The notes beneath the pieces were generated by a model, which saw only the letters and a program-made list of their open reading frames with translations, had not been told where the DNA came from and ran no database searches. The position numbers and the translations under genes are program-made. This document shows positions 12,701 through 26,900 of a stretch of 64,000 nt of DNA, piece after piece. Position 1 is the first letter of the stretch. Each line of letters opens with the position of its first letter. The DNA comes from Euptelea pleiosperma (taxonomy: Eukaryota > Streptophyta > Magnoliopsida > Ranunculales > Eupteleaceae). The stretch covers positions 36,005,289 to 36,069,288 of the forward strand of contig CM068547.1 in the NCBI GenBank assembly GCA_035048495.1. Direction: 5' to 3'.

Positions 12701-15441
12701 AAAGTCACAAGTTATAAGCTTCGGAATGTAATACACAAACTGAGTCCAATTTGAGACGTTGACGCACGGATGGAGCAAACTTGTTTCGACTGTCACGAAT
12801 CTTGTCCCAACACTGCAAATGTGTTGAAACAATAGTAATGGAAGAATTCGAGTCTAATTACGAGGTCCGGTTGCGAAAAAGTCACAAGTTATAGGCTTCG
12901 GAATGTAACACACAAACTGAGTCTAATTTGAGACGTTGATGCACGGATTGAGCTAACTTGTTTCGACTGTCAAGAATCTTATTCCAACACATCAAATTTG
13001 TTGAAACAATAGTAATGGAAGAGTTTGAGTCCAATTACGAGGTCCGGTTGCGAAAATGTCACAAGTTATAGCCATCGGAATATAACACACAAACTGAGTC
13101 CAATTTGAGACGTTGACGCATGGATGGAGCTAACTTGTTTCGACGATCCCAAATCATGTTCCAACACTTAAAATCTGTTTAAACAATAGAAATGGAAGAG
13201 TTGGAGTCCAATTACGAGGTGTGGCTGCGAAAAATTCACAAGTTATAAGCTTCGGAACGTAACACACAAACTGAGTCCAATTTGAGACGTTGATGCACGG
13301 ATGGAGCTAACTTGTTTCGACTGTCAAGAATCTTGTTCCAACACATCAAATGTGTTGAAACAATAGTAATGGAAGAGTTTGAGTCCAAAATAAGAGGTCC
13401 GGTTGCGAAAATGTCACAAGATATAGCCTTCGGAATATAACACACAAACTGAGTCAAATTTGAGACGTTGACGCGTGGATGGAGCTAACTTGTTTCGACG
13501 GTCCCAAAACATGTTCCAACACTTAAAATCTGTTGAAACAATAGTAATGGAAGAGTTGGAGTCCAATTACGAGGTGTGGTTGCGAAAAATTCACAAGTTA
13601 TAAGCTTCGGAACGTAACACACAAACAGAGTCCAATTTGAGACGTTGACGCACGGATGGAGCTAACTAGTTTCGACTGTCACGAATCTTGTTCCAACACT
13701 TCAAATGTGTTAAAACAATAGTAATGGAAGAGTTTGAGTCCAATTACGAGGTCCGGTTGCGAAAAAGTCACAAGTTATGGGCTTCGGAAGGTAATACACA
13801 AACTGAGTCCAATTTGATACGTTGACGCACGGATGGAGCAAACTTCTTTCGACTGTCAAGAATCTTGTCCCAACACTGCAAATGTGTTGAAACAATAGTA
13901 ATTGAAGAGTTGGAGTCCAATTACGAGGTCTGGTTGCGAAAAATTCACAAGTTATAAGCTTCGGAACGTAACACACAAACTGAGTCCAATTTAAGACGTT
14001 GACGCACGCATAGAGCTAACTTGTTTCGACTGTCACGAATCTTGTTCCAACACTTCAAATGTGTTGAAACAATAGTAATGGAAGAGTTTGAGTCCAATTA
14101 CGAGGTATGGTTGCGAAAAAGTCACAAGTTATAAGCTTCGGAATGTAATACACAAACTGAGTCCAATTTGAGACGTTGACGCACGGATGGAGCAAACTTA
14201 TTTCGACTGTCACGAATCTTGTCCCAACACTGCAAATGTGTTGAAACAATAGTAATGGAAGAATTCGAGTCTAATTACGAGGTCCGGTTGCGAAAAAGTC
14301 ACAAGTTATAGGCTTCGAAATGTAACACACAAACTGAGTCCAATTTGAGACGTTGATGCACGGATTGAGCTAATTTGTTTCGACTGTCAAGAATCTTATT
14401 CCAACACATCAAATGGAAGAGTTTGAGTCCAATTACATGGTCCGATTGCTTAAAGCCCTTAAGTTATAGGCTTCGGAATGTAACAAACGAACTGAGTCCA
14501 ATTTGAGACGTTGACGCACGGATAGAGCTAACTTGTTTCGACGGTCCCAAATCATGTTCCAACACTTCAAATCTGTTGAAACAATTGTAATGGAAGAGTT
14601 TGAGTCAAATTACGAGCTCTGGTTGCGAAAACGTCACAAGTTATAGGCTTCGGAATGTAACACACAAACTGAGTCCAATTACAGACATTGACGAACGGAT
14701 GGAGCAAACTTCTTTCGACTGTCCCGAATTTTGCTCCAACACTTCAAATGTGTTGAAACAATAGTAATGGAAGAGTTTGAGTCCAATTACGAGGTCTAGT
14801 TGCGAAAAAGTCACAAGTTATAGGCTTCGGAATGTAACATACAAATTGAGTCCAATTTGAGACGTTGATGCACGGATGGAGCTAACTTGTTTCGACTGTC
14901 AAGAATCTTGTTCCAATACATCAAATGTGTTGAAACAATAGTAATGGAAGAGTTTGAGTCCAAAATAAGAGGTCCGGTTGCGAAAATGTCATAAGTTATA
15001 GCCTTCGGAATATAAAACACAAACTGAGTCCAATTTGAGACGTTGACGCATGGATGGAGCTAACTTGTTTCGACGGTCCCAAATCATGTTCCAACACTTA
15101 AAATCTGTTGAAACAATAGTAATGGAAGAGTTGGAGTCCAATTACGAGGTCTGGTTGCGAAAAATTCACAAGTTATAAGCTTCGGAACGTAACACACAAA
15201 CTGAGTCCCATTTGAGACGTTGACGCACGGATGGAGCTAACTAGTTTCGACTGTCACGAATCTTGTTCCAACACTTCAAATGTGTTGAAACAATAGTAAT
15301 GGAAGAGTTTGAGTCCAATTACGAGATCCGGTTGCGAAAAAGTCACAAGTTATGGGCTTCGGAAGGTAATACACAAACTGAGTCCAATTTGAGACGTTGA
15401 CGCACGGATGGAGCAAACTTCTTTCGACTGTCAAGAATCTT
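9773..15441. repeat. 5.67-kb higher-order segment, copy 1
   Basis: This segment recurs at 15598-21265. The offset is 5825 bp at first, 5823 after a 2-bp loss in copy 2 near 16427 (aatataacacaaac), and 5824 after a 1-bp loss in copy 1 near 11344 (acgttacgc). The left boundary is where aacaagttt meets aacttgttt. The right boundary is where cttgtccc (15441) meets cttatccc (21265). It contains the 158-bp deletion monomer near 14415. A few single-base changes separate the copies. Confidence 0.88.
14412..14416. other. 19-bp deletion junction in monomer, copy 1
   Basis: The monomer reads catcaaatggaagag, where neighbours read catcaaatg, then 19 more bases, then gaagag. The lost piece removes the right arm of the monomer dyad. 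It is flanked by aatg on both sides, so slippage or microhomology-mediated deletion is likely. The resulting monomer is 158 bp. Confidence 0.85.
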
Positions 15442-15597
15442 GTCCCAACACCGCAAATGTGTTGAAACAATAGTAATTGAAGAGTTGGAGTCCAATTACG
15501 AGGTCTGGTTGCGAAAAATTCACAAGTTATAAGCTTCAGAACGTAACACACAAACTGAGTCCAATTTGAGACGTTGACGCACGGATGGAGCTAACTT

Positions 15598-18500
15598 GTT
15601 TCGACTGTCACGAATCTTGTTCCAACACTTCAAATGTGTTGAAACAATAGTAATGGAAGAGTTTGAGTCCAATTACGAGGTATGGTTGCGAAAAAGTCAC
15701 AAGTTATAAGCTTCGGAATGTAATACACAAACTGAGTCCAATTTGAGACGTTGACGCACGGATGGAGCTAAATTGTTTCGACTGTCACGAATCTTGTCCC
15801 AACACTGCAAATGTGTTGAAACAATAGTAATGGAAGAATTCGAGTCTAATTACGAGGTCCGGTTACGAAAAAGTCACAAGTTATAGGCTTCGGAATGTAA
15901 CACACAAACTGAGTCCAATTTGAGACGTTGATGCACGGATTGAGCTAACTTGTTTCGACTGTAAAGAATCTTGTTCCAACACATCAAATGTGTTGAAACA
16001 ATAGTAATGGAAGAGTTTGAGTCCAATTACGAGGTCCGGTTGCGAAAATGTCATAAGTTATAGCCTTCGTAATATAACACACAAATTGAGTCCAATTTGA
16101 GACGTTGACGCATGGATGGAGCTAACTTGTTTCGACGGTCCCAAATCATGTTCCAACACTTAAAATCTGTTTAAACAATAGTAATGGAAGAGTTGGAGTC
16201 CAATTACGAGGTGTGGTTGCGAAAAATTCACAAGTTATAAGCTTCGGAACGTAACACACAAACTGAGTCCAATTTGAGACGTTGATGCACGGATGGAGCT
16301 AACTTGTTTCGACTGTCAAGAATCTTGTTCCAATACATCAAATCTGTTGAAACAATAGTAATGGAAGAGTTTGAGTCCAAAATAAGAGGTCCGGTTGCGA
16401 AAATGTCACAAGTTATAGCCTTCGGAATATAACACAAACTGAGTCCAATTTGAGACGTTGACGCATGGATGGAGCTAACTTGTTTCGACGGTCCCAAATC
16501 ATGTTCCAACACTTAAAATCTGTTGAAACAATAGTAATGGAAGAGTTGGAGTCCAATTACAAGGTGTGGTTGCGAAAAATTCACAAGTTATAAGCTTCGG
16601 AACGTAACACACAAACTGAGTCCAATTTGAGACGTTGACGCACGGATGGAGCTAACTAGTTTCGACTGTCACGAATCTTGTTCCAACACTTCAAATGTGT
16701 TAAAACAATAGTAATGGAAGAGTTTAATTCCAATTACGAGGTCCGGTTGCGAAAAAGTCACAAGTTATGGGCTTCGGAAGGTAATACACAAACTGAGTCC
16801 AATTTGAGACGTTGACGCACGGATGGAGCAAACTTCTTTCGACTGTCAAGAATCTTGTCCCAACACTGCAAATGTGTTGAAACAATAGTAATTGAAGAGT
16901 TGGAGTCCAATTACGAGGTCTGGTTGCGAAAAATTCACAAGTTATAAGCTTCGGAATGTAACACACAAACTGAGTCCAATTTAAGACGTTGACGCACGGA
17001 TGGAGCTAACTTGTTTCGACTGTCACGAATCTTGTTCCAACACTTCAAATGTGTTGAAACAATAGTAATGGAAGAGTTTGAGTCCAATTACGAGGTATGG
17101 TTGCGAAAAAGTCACAAGTTATAAGCTTCGGAATGTAATACACAAACTGAGTCCAATTTGAGACGTTGACGCACGGATGGAGCAAACTTGTTTCGACTGT
17201 CACGAATCTTGTCCCAACACTGCAAATGTGTTGAAACAATAGTAATGGAAGAATTCGAGTCTAATTACGAGGTCCGGTTGCGAAAAAGTCACAAGTTATA
17301 GGCTTCGGAATGTAACACACAAACTGAGTCCAATTTGAGACGTTGATGCACGGATAGAGCTAACTTGTTTCGACTGTCAAGAATCTTATTCCAACACATC
17401 AAATGTGTTGAAACAATAGTAATGGAAGAGTTTGAGTCCAATTACATGGTCCGATTGCTAAAAGCCCTGAAGTTATAGGCTTCGGAATGTAACAAACGAA
17501 CTGAGTCCAATTTGAGACGTTGACGCACGGATAGAGCTAACTTGTTTCGACGGTCCCAAATCATGTTCCAACACTTAAAATCTGTTGAAACAATTGTAAT
17601 GGAAGAGTTTGAGTCAAATTACGAGCTCTGGTTGCGAAAACGTCACAAGTTATAGGCTTCGGAATGTAACACACAAACTGAGTCCAATTTGAGACGTTGA
17701 TGCACGGATGGAGCTAACTTGTTTCGACTGTCAAGAATCTTGTTCCAATACATCAAATGTGTTGAAACAATAGTAATGGAAGAGTTTGAGTCCAAAATAA
17801 GAGGTCCGGTTGCGAAAATGTCATAAGTTATAGCCTTCGGAATATAACACACAAACTGAGTCCAATTTGAGACGTTGACGCATGGATGGAGCTAACTTGT
17901 TTCGACGGTCCCAAATCATGTTCCAACACTTAAAATCTGTTGAAACAATAGTAATGGAAGAGTTGGAGTCCAATTACGAGGTCTGGTTGCGAAAAATTAA
18001 CAAGTTATAAGCTTCGGAACGTAACACACAAACTGAGTCCAATTTGAGACGTTGACGCACGGATGGAGCTAACTAGTTTCGACTGTCACGAATCTTGTTC
18101 CAACACTTCAAATGTGTTGAAACAATAGTAATGGAAGAGTTTGAGTCCAATTACGAGATCCGGTTGCGAAAAAGTCACAAGTTATGGGCTTCGGAAGGTA
18201 ATACACAAACTGAGTCCAATTTGAGACGTTGACGCACGGATGGAGCAAACTTCTTTCGACTGTCAAGAATCTTATCCCAACACTGCAAATGTGTTCAAAC
18301 AATAGTAATTGAAGAGTTGGAGTCCAATTACGAGGTCTGGTTGCGAAAAATTCACAAGTTATAAGCTTCGGAACGTAACACACAAACTGAGTCCAATTTG
18401 AGACGTTGACGCACGGATGGAGCTAACTTGTTTCGACTGTCACGAATCTTGTTCCAACACTTCAAATGTGTTGAAAGAATAGTAATGGAAGAGTTTGAGT

Positions 18501-21265
18501 CCAATTACGAGGTATGGTTGCGAAAAAGTCACAAGTTATAAGCTTCGGAATGTAATACACAAACTGAGTCCAATTTGAGACGTTGACGCACGGATGGAGC
18601 AAACTTGTTTCGACTGTCACGAATCTTGTCCCAACACTGCAAATGTGTTGAAACAATAGTAATGGAAGAATTCGAGTCTAATTACGAGGTCCGGTTGCGA
18701 AAAAGTCACAAGTTATAGGCTTCGGAATGTAACACACAAACTGAGTCTAATTTGAGACGTTGATGCACGGATTGAGCTAACTTGTTTCGACTGTCAAGAA
18801 TCTTATTCCAACACATCAAATTTGTTGAAACAATAGTAATGGAAGAGTTTGAGTCCAATTACGAGGTCCGGTTGCGAAAATGTCACAAGTTATAGCCATC
18901 GGAATATAACACACAAACTGAGTCCAATTTGAGACGTTGACGCATGGATGGAGCTAACTTGTTTCGACGATCCCAAATCATGTTCCAACACTTAAAATCT
19001 GTTTAAACAATAGAAATGGAAGAGTTGGAGTCCAATTACGAGGTGTGGCTGCGAAAAATTCACAAGTTATAAGCTTCGGAACGTAACACACAAACTGAGT
19101 CCAATTTGAGACGTTGATGCACGGATGGAGCTAACTTGTTTCGACTGTCAAGAATCTTGTTCCAACACATCAAATGTGTTGAAACAATAGTAATGGAAGA
19201 GTTTGAGTCCAAAATAAGAGGTCCGGTTGCGAAAATGTCACAAGATATAGCCTTCGGAATATAACACACAAACTGAGTCAAATTTGAGACGTTGACGCAT
19301 GGATGGAGCTAACTTGTTTCGACGGTCCCAAAACATGTTCCAACACTTAAAATCTGTTGAAACAATAGTAATGGAAGAGTTGGAGTCCAATTACGAGGTG
19401 TGGTTGCGAAAAATTCACAAGTTATAAGCTTCGGAACGTAACACACAAACAGAGTCCAATTTGAGACGTTGACGCACGGATGGAGCTAACTAGTTTCGAC
19501 TGTCACGAATCTTGTTCCAACACTTCAAATGTGTTAAAACAATAGTAATGGAAGAGTTTGAGTCCAATTACGAGGTCCGGTTGCGAAAAAGTCACAAGTT
19601 ATGGGCTTCGGAAGGTAATACACAAACTGAGTCCAATTTGATACGTTGACGCACGGATGGAGCAAACTTCTTTCGACTGTCAAGAATCTTGTCCCAACAC
19701 TGCAAATGTGTTGAAACAATAGTAATTGAAGAGTTGGAGTCCAATTACGAGGTCTGGTTGCGAAAAATTCACAAGTTATAAGCTTCGGAACGTAACACAC
19801 AAACTGAGTCCAATTTAAGACGTTGACGCACGCATAGAGCTAACTTGTTTCGACTGTCACGAATCTTGTTCCAACACTTCAAATGTGTTGAAACAATAGT
19901 AATGGAAGAGTTTGAGTCCAATTACGAGGTATGGTTGCGAAAAAGTCACAAGTTATAAGCTTCGGAATGTAATACACAAACTGAGTCCAATTTGAGACGT
20001 TGACGCACGGATGGAGCAAACTTATTTCGACTGTCACGAATCTTGTCCCAACACTGCAAATGTGTTGAAACAATAGTAATGGAAGAATTCGAGTCTAATT
20101 ACGAGGTCCGGTTGCGAAAAAGTCACAAGTTATAGGCTTCGAAATGTAACACACAAACTGAGTCCAATTTGAGACGTTGATGCACGGATTGAGCTAATTT
20201 GTTTCGACTGTCAAGAATCTTATTCCAACACATCAAATGGAAGAGTTTGAGTCCAATTACATGGTCCGATTGCTTAAAGCCCTTAAGTTATAGGCTTCGG
20301 AATGTAACAAACGAACTGAGTCCAATTTGAGACGTTGACGCACGGATAGAGCTAACTTGTTTCGACGGTCCCAAATCATGTTCCAACACTTCAAATCTGT
20401 TGAAACAATTGTAATGGAAGAGTTTGAGTCAAATTACGAGCTCTGGTTGCGAAAACGTCACAAGTTATAGGCTTCGGAATGTAACACACAAACTGAGTCC
20501 AATTACAGACATTGACGAACGGATGGAGCAAACTTCTTTCGACTGTCCCGAATTTTGCTCCAACACTTCAAATGTGTTGAAACAATAGTAATGGAAGAGT
20601 TTGAGTCCAATTACGAGGTCTAGTTGCGAAAAAGTCACAAGTTATAGGCTTCGGAATGTAACACACAAATTGAGTCCAATTTGAGACGTTGATGCACGGA
20701 TGGAGCTAACTTGTTTCGACTGTCAAGAATCTTGTTCCAATACATCAAATGTGTTGAAACAATAGTAATGGAAGAGTTTGAGTCCAAAATAAGAGGTCCG
20801 GTTGCGAAAATGTCATAAGTTATAGCCTTCGGAATATAAAACACAAACTGAGTCCAATTTGAGACGTTGACGCATGGATGGAGCTAACTTGTTTCGACGG
20901 TCCCAAATCATGTTCCAACACTTAAAATCTGTTGAAACAATAGTAATGGAAGAGTTGGAGTCCAATTACGAGGTCTGGTTGCGAAAAATTCACAAGTTAT
21001 AAGCTTCGGAACGTAACACACAAACTGAGTCCCATTTGAGACGTTGACGCACGGATGGAGCTAACTAGTTTCGACTGTCACGAATCTTGTTCCAACACTT
21101 CAAATGTGTTGAAACAATAGTAATGGAAGAGTTTGAGTCCAATTACGAGATCCGGTTGCGAAAAAGTCACAAGTTATGGGCTTCGGAAGGTAATACACAA
21201 ACTGAGTCCAATTTGAGACGTTGACGCACGGATGGAGCAAACTTCTTTCGACTGTCAAGAATCTT
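15598..21265. repeat. 5.67-kb higher-order segment, copy 2
   Basis: Second copy of the segment at 9773-15441, separated from it by only about 156 bp of ordinary monomer, so the arrangement is effectively a tandem duplication. Much of this copy (from about 16.7 kb) appears a third time 6889 bp downstream, in the block from about 23.6 kb to 28.3 kb. Confidence 0.88.
20236..20240. other. 19-bp deletion junction in monomer, copy 2
   Basis: Same catcaaatggaagag junction, 5824 bp after copy 1, with the shared neighbour variant gagctaatttg. Confidence 0.85.
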
Positions 21266-23959
21266 ATCCCAACACTGCAAATGTGTTCAAACAATAGTAA
21301 TTGAAGAGTTGGAGTCCAATTACGAGGTCTGGTTGCGAAAAATTCACAAGTTATAAGCTTCGGAACGTAACACACAAACTGAGTCCAATTTGAGACGTTG
21401 ACGCACGGATGGAGCTAACTTGTTTCGACTGTCACGAATCTTGTTCCAACACTTCAAATGTGTTGAAACAATAGTAATTGAAGAGTTTGAGTCCAATTAC
21501 GAGGTATGGTTGCGAAAAAGTCACAAGTTATAAGCTTCGGAATGTAATACACAAACTGAGTCCAATTTGAGACGTTGACGCACGGATGGAGCAAACTTGT
21601 TTCGACTGTCACGAATCTTGTCCCAACACTGCAAATGTGTTGAAACAATAGTAATGGAAGAATTCGAGTCTAATTACGAGGTCCGGTTGCGAAAAAGTCA
21701 CAAGTTATAGGCTTCGGAATGTAACACACAAACTGAGTCCAATTTGAGACGTTGATGCACGGATTGAGCTAACTTGTTTCGACTGTCAAGAATCTTGTTC
21801 CAACACATCAAATTTGTTGAAACAATAGTAATGGAAGAGTTTGAGTCCAATTACGAGGTCCGGTTGCGAAAATGTCACAAGTTATAGCCATCGGAATATA
21901 ACACACAAACTGAGTCCAATTTGAGACGTTGACGCATGGATGGAGCTAACTTGTTTCGACGTTCCCAAATCATGTTCCAACACTTAAAATCTGTTTAAAC
22001 AATAGAAATGGAAGAGTTGGAGTCCAATTACGAGGTGTGGTTGCGAAAAATTCACAAGTTATAAGCTTCGGAACGTAACACACAAACTGAGTCCAATTTG
22101 AGACGTTGATGCACGGATGGAGCTAACTTGTTTCGACTGTCAAGAATCTTGTTCCAACACATCAAATGTGTTGAAACAATAGTAATGGAAGAGTTTGAGT
22201 CCAAAATAAGAGGTCTGGTTGCGAAAATGTCGCAAGTTATAGCCTTCGGAATATAACACACAAACTGAGTCCAATTTGAGACGTTGACGCATGGATGGAG
22301 CTAACTTGTTTCGACGGTCCCAAATCATGTTCCAACACTTAAAATCTGTTGAAACAATAGTAATGGAAGAGTTGGAGTCCAATTACGAGGTGTGGTTGCG
22401 AAAAATTCACAAGTTATAAACTTCGGAACGTAACACACAAACTGAGTCCAATTTGAGACGTTGACGCACGGATGGAGCTAACTTGTTTCGACTGTCACGA
22501 ATCTTGTTCCAACACTTCAAATGTGTTGAAACAATAGTAATGGAAGAGTTTGAGTCCAATTACGAGGTATGGTGGCGAAAAAGTCACAAGTTATAAGCTT
22601 CGGAATGTAATACACAAACTGAGTCCAATTTGAGACGTTGACGCACGGATGGAGCAAACTTGTTTCGACTGTCACGAATCTTGTCCCAACACTGCAAATG
22701 TGTTGAAACAATAGTAATGGAAGAATTCGAGTCTAATTACGAGGTCCGGTTACGAAAAAGTCACAAGTTATAGGCTTCGGAATGTAACACACAAACTGAG
22801 TCCAATTTGAGACGTTGATGCACGGATTGAGCTAACTTGTTTCGACTGTAAAGAATCTTGTTCCAACACATGAAATGTGTTGAAACAATAGTAATGGAAG
22901 AGTTTGAGTCCAATTACGAGGTCCGGTTGCGAAAATGTCACAAGTTATAGCCTTCGGAATATAACACACAAATTGAGTCCAATTTGAGACGTTGACGCAT
23001 GGATGGAGCTAACTTGTTTCGACGGTCCCAAATCATGTTCCAACACTTAAAATCTGTTTAAACAATAGTAATGGAAGAGTTGGAGTCCAATTACGAGGTG
23101 TGGTTGCGAAAAATTCACAAGTTATAAGCTTCGGAATGTAACACACAAACTGAGTCCAATTTGAGACGTTGATGCACGGATGGAGCTAACTTGTTTCGAC
23201 TGTCAAGAATCTTGTTCCAATACATCAAATCTGTTGAAACAATAGTAATGGAAGAGTTTGAGTCCAAAATAAGAGGTCCGGTTGCGAAAATGTCACAAGT
23301 TATAGCCTTCGGAATATAACACACAAACTGAGTCCAATTTGAGACGTTGACGCATGGATGGAGCTAACTTGTTTCGACGGTCCCAAATCATGTTCCAACA
23401 CTTAAAATCTGTTGAAACAATAGTAATGGAAGAGTTGGAGTCCAATTACAAGGTGTGGTTGCGAAAAATTCACAAGTTATAAGCTTCGGAACGTAACACA
23501 CAAACTGAGTCCAATTTGAGACGTTGACGCACGGATGGAGCTAACTAGTTTCGACTGTCACGAATCTTGTTCCAACACTTCAAATGTGTTAAAACAATAG
23601 TAATGGAAGAGTTTAATTCCAATTACGAGGTCCGGTTGCGAAAAAGTCACAAGTTATGGGCTTCGGAAGGTAATACACAAACTGAGTCCAATTTGAGACG
23701 TTGACGCACGGATGGAGCAAACTTCTTTCGACTGTCAAGAATCTTGTCCCAACACTGCAAATGTGTTGAAACAATAGTAATTGAAGAGTTGGAGTCCAAT
23801 TACGAGGTCTGGTTGCGAAAAATTCACAAGTTATAAGCTTCGGAATGTAACACACAAACTGAGTCCAATTTAAGACGTTGACGCACGGATGGAGCTAACT
23901 TGTTTCGACTGTCACGAATCTTGTTCCAACTCTTCAAATGTGTTGAAACAATAGTAATG
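21266..23959. repeat. Satellite segment re-used at 37.6-39.3 kb
   Basis: Ordinary monomers with private variants: gtcgcaagttat near 22230, ataaacttcgg near 22418 and acacatgaaatg near 22867. The same variants recur 16118 bp downstream (near 38348, 38536 and 38985). No gene is seen. Confidence 0.8.
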
Positions 23960-26900
23960 GAAGAGTTTGAGTCCAATTACGAGGTATGGTTGCGAAAAAG
24001 TCACAAGTTATAAGCTTCGGAATGTAATACACAAACTGAGTCCAATTTGAGACGTTGACGCACGGATGGAGCAAACTTGTTTCGACTGTCACGAATCTTG
24101 TCCCAACATTGCAAATGTGTTGAAACAATAGTAATGGAAGAATTCGAGTCTAATTACGAGGTCCGGTTGCGAAAAAGTCACAAGTTATAGGCTTCGGAAT
24201 GTAACACACAAACTGAGTCCAATTTGAGACGTTGATGCACGGATAGAGCTAACTTGTTTCGACTGTCAAGAATCTTATTCCAACACATCAAATGTGTTGA
24301 AACAATAGTAATGGAAGAGTTTGAGTCCAATTACATGGTCCGATTGCTAAAAGCCCTGAAGTTATAGGCTTCGGAATGTAACAAACGAACTGAGTCCAAT
24401 TTGAGACGTTGACGCACGGATAGAGCTAACTTGTTTCGACGGTCCCAAATCATGTTCCAACACTTAAAATCTGTTGAAACAATTGTAATGGAAGAGTTTG
24501 AGTCAAATTACGAGCTCTGGTTGCGAAAACGTCACAAGTTATAGGCTTCGGAATGTAACACACAAACTGAGTCCAATTTGAGACGTTGATGCACGGATGG
24601 AGCTAACTTGTTTCGACTGTCAAGAATCTTGTTCCAATACATCAAATGTGTTGAAACAATAGTAATGGAAGAGTTTGAGTCCAAAATAAGAGGTCCGGTT
24701 GCGAAAATGTCATAAGTTATAGCCTTCGGAATATAACACACAAACTGAGTCAAATTTGAGACGTTGACGCATGGATGGAGCTAACTTGTTTCGACGGTCC
24801 CAAATCATGTTCCAACACTTAAAATCTGTTGAAACAATAGTAATGGAAGAGTTGGAGTCCAATTACGAGGTCTGGTTGCGAAAAATTAACAAGTTATAAG
24901 CTTCGGAACGTAACACACAAACTGAGTCCAATTTGAGACGTTGACGCACGGATGGAGCTAACTAGTTTCGACTGTCACGAATCTTGTTCCAACACTTCAA
25001 ATGTGTTGAAACAATAGTAATGGAAGAGTTTGAGTCCAATTACGAGATCCGGTTGCGAAAAAGTCACAAGTTATGGGCTTCGGAAGGTAATACACAAACT
25101 GAGTCCAATTTGAGACGTTGACGCACGGATGGAGCAAACTTCTTTCGACTGTCAAGAATCTTATCCCAACACTGCAAATGTGTTCAAACAATAGTAATTG
25201 AAGAGTTGGAGTCCAATTACGAGGTCTGGTTGCGAAAAATTCACAAGTTATAAGCTTCGGAACGTAACACACAAACTGAGTCCAATTTGAGACGTTGACG
25301 CACGGATGGAGTTAACTTGTTTCGACTGTCACGAATCTTGTTCCAACACTTCAAATGTGTTGAAAGAATAGTAATGGAAGAGTTTGAGTCCAATTACGAG
25401 GTATGGTTGCGAAAAAGTCACAAGTTATAAGCTTCGGAATGTAATACACAAACTGAGTCCAATTTGAGACGTTGACGCACGGATGGAGCAAACTTGTTTC
25501 GACTGTCACGAATCTTGTCCCAACACTGCAAATGTGTTGAAACAATAGTAATGGAAGAATTCGAGTCTAATTACGAGGTCCGGTTGCGAAAAAGTCACAA
25601 GTTATAGGCTTCGGAATGTAACACACAAACTGAGTCTAATTTGAGACGTTGATGCACGGATTGAGCTAACTTGTTTCGACTGTAAAGAATCTTGTTCCAA
25701 CACATCAAATGTGTTGAAACAATAGTAATGGAAGAGTTTGAGTCCAATTACGAGGTCCGGTTGCGAAAATGTCACAAGTTATAGCCTTCGGAATATAACA
25801 CACAAATTGAGTCCAATTTGAGACGTTGACGCATGGATGGAGCTAACTTGTTTCGACGTTCCCAAATCATGTTCCAACACTTAAAATCTGTTTAAACAAT
25901 AGAAATGGAAGAGTTGGAGTCCAATTACGAGGTGTGGTTGCGAAAAATTCACAAGTTATAAGCTTCGGAACGTAACACACAAACTGAGTCCAATTTGAGA
26001 CGTTGATGCACGGATGGAGCTAACTTGTTTCGACTGTCAAGAATCTTGTTCCAACACATCAAATGTGTTGAAACAATAGTAATGGAAGAGTTTGAGTCCA
26101 AAATAAGAGGTCCGGTTGCGAAAATGTCACAAGATATAGCCTTCGGAATATAACACACAAACTGAGTCAAATTTGAGACGTTGACGCATGGATGGAGCTA
26201 ACTTGTTTCGACGGTCCCAAAACATGTTCCAACACTTAAAATCTGTTGAAACAATAGTAATGGAAGAGTTGGAGTCCAATTACGAGGTGTGGTTGCGAAA
26301 AATTCACAAGTTATAAGCTTCGGAACGTAACACACAAACAGAGTCCAATTTGAGACGTTGACGCACGGATGGAGCTAACTAGTTTCGACTGTCACGAATC
26401 TTGTTCCAACACTTCAAATGCGTTAAAACAATAGTAATGGAAGAGTTTGAGTCCAATTACGAGGTCCGGTTGCGAAAAAGTCACAAGTTATGGGCTTCGG
26501 AAGGTAATACACAAACTGAGTCCAATTTGATACGTTGACGCACGGATGGAGCAAACTTCTTTCGACTGTCAAGAATCTTGTCCCAACACTGCAAATGTGT
26601 TGAAACAATAGTAATTGAAGAGTTGGAGTCCAATTACGAGGTCTGGTTGCGAAAAATTCACAAGTTATAAGCTTCGGAACGTAACACACAAACTGAGTCC
26701 AATTTAAGACGTTGACGCACGCATAGAGCTAACTTGTTTCGACTGTCACGAATCTTGTTCCAACACTTCAAATGTGTTGAAACAATAGTAATGGAAGAGT
26801 TTGAGTCCAATTACGAGGTATGGTTGCGAAAAAGTCACAAGTTATAAGCTTCGGAATGTAATACACAAACTGAGTCCAATTTGAGACGTTGACGCACGGA

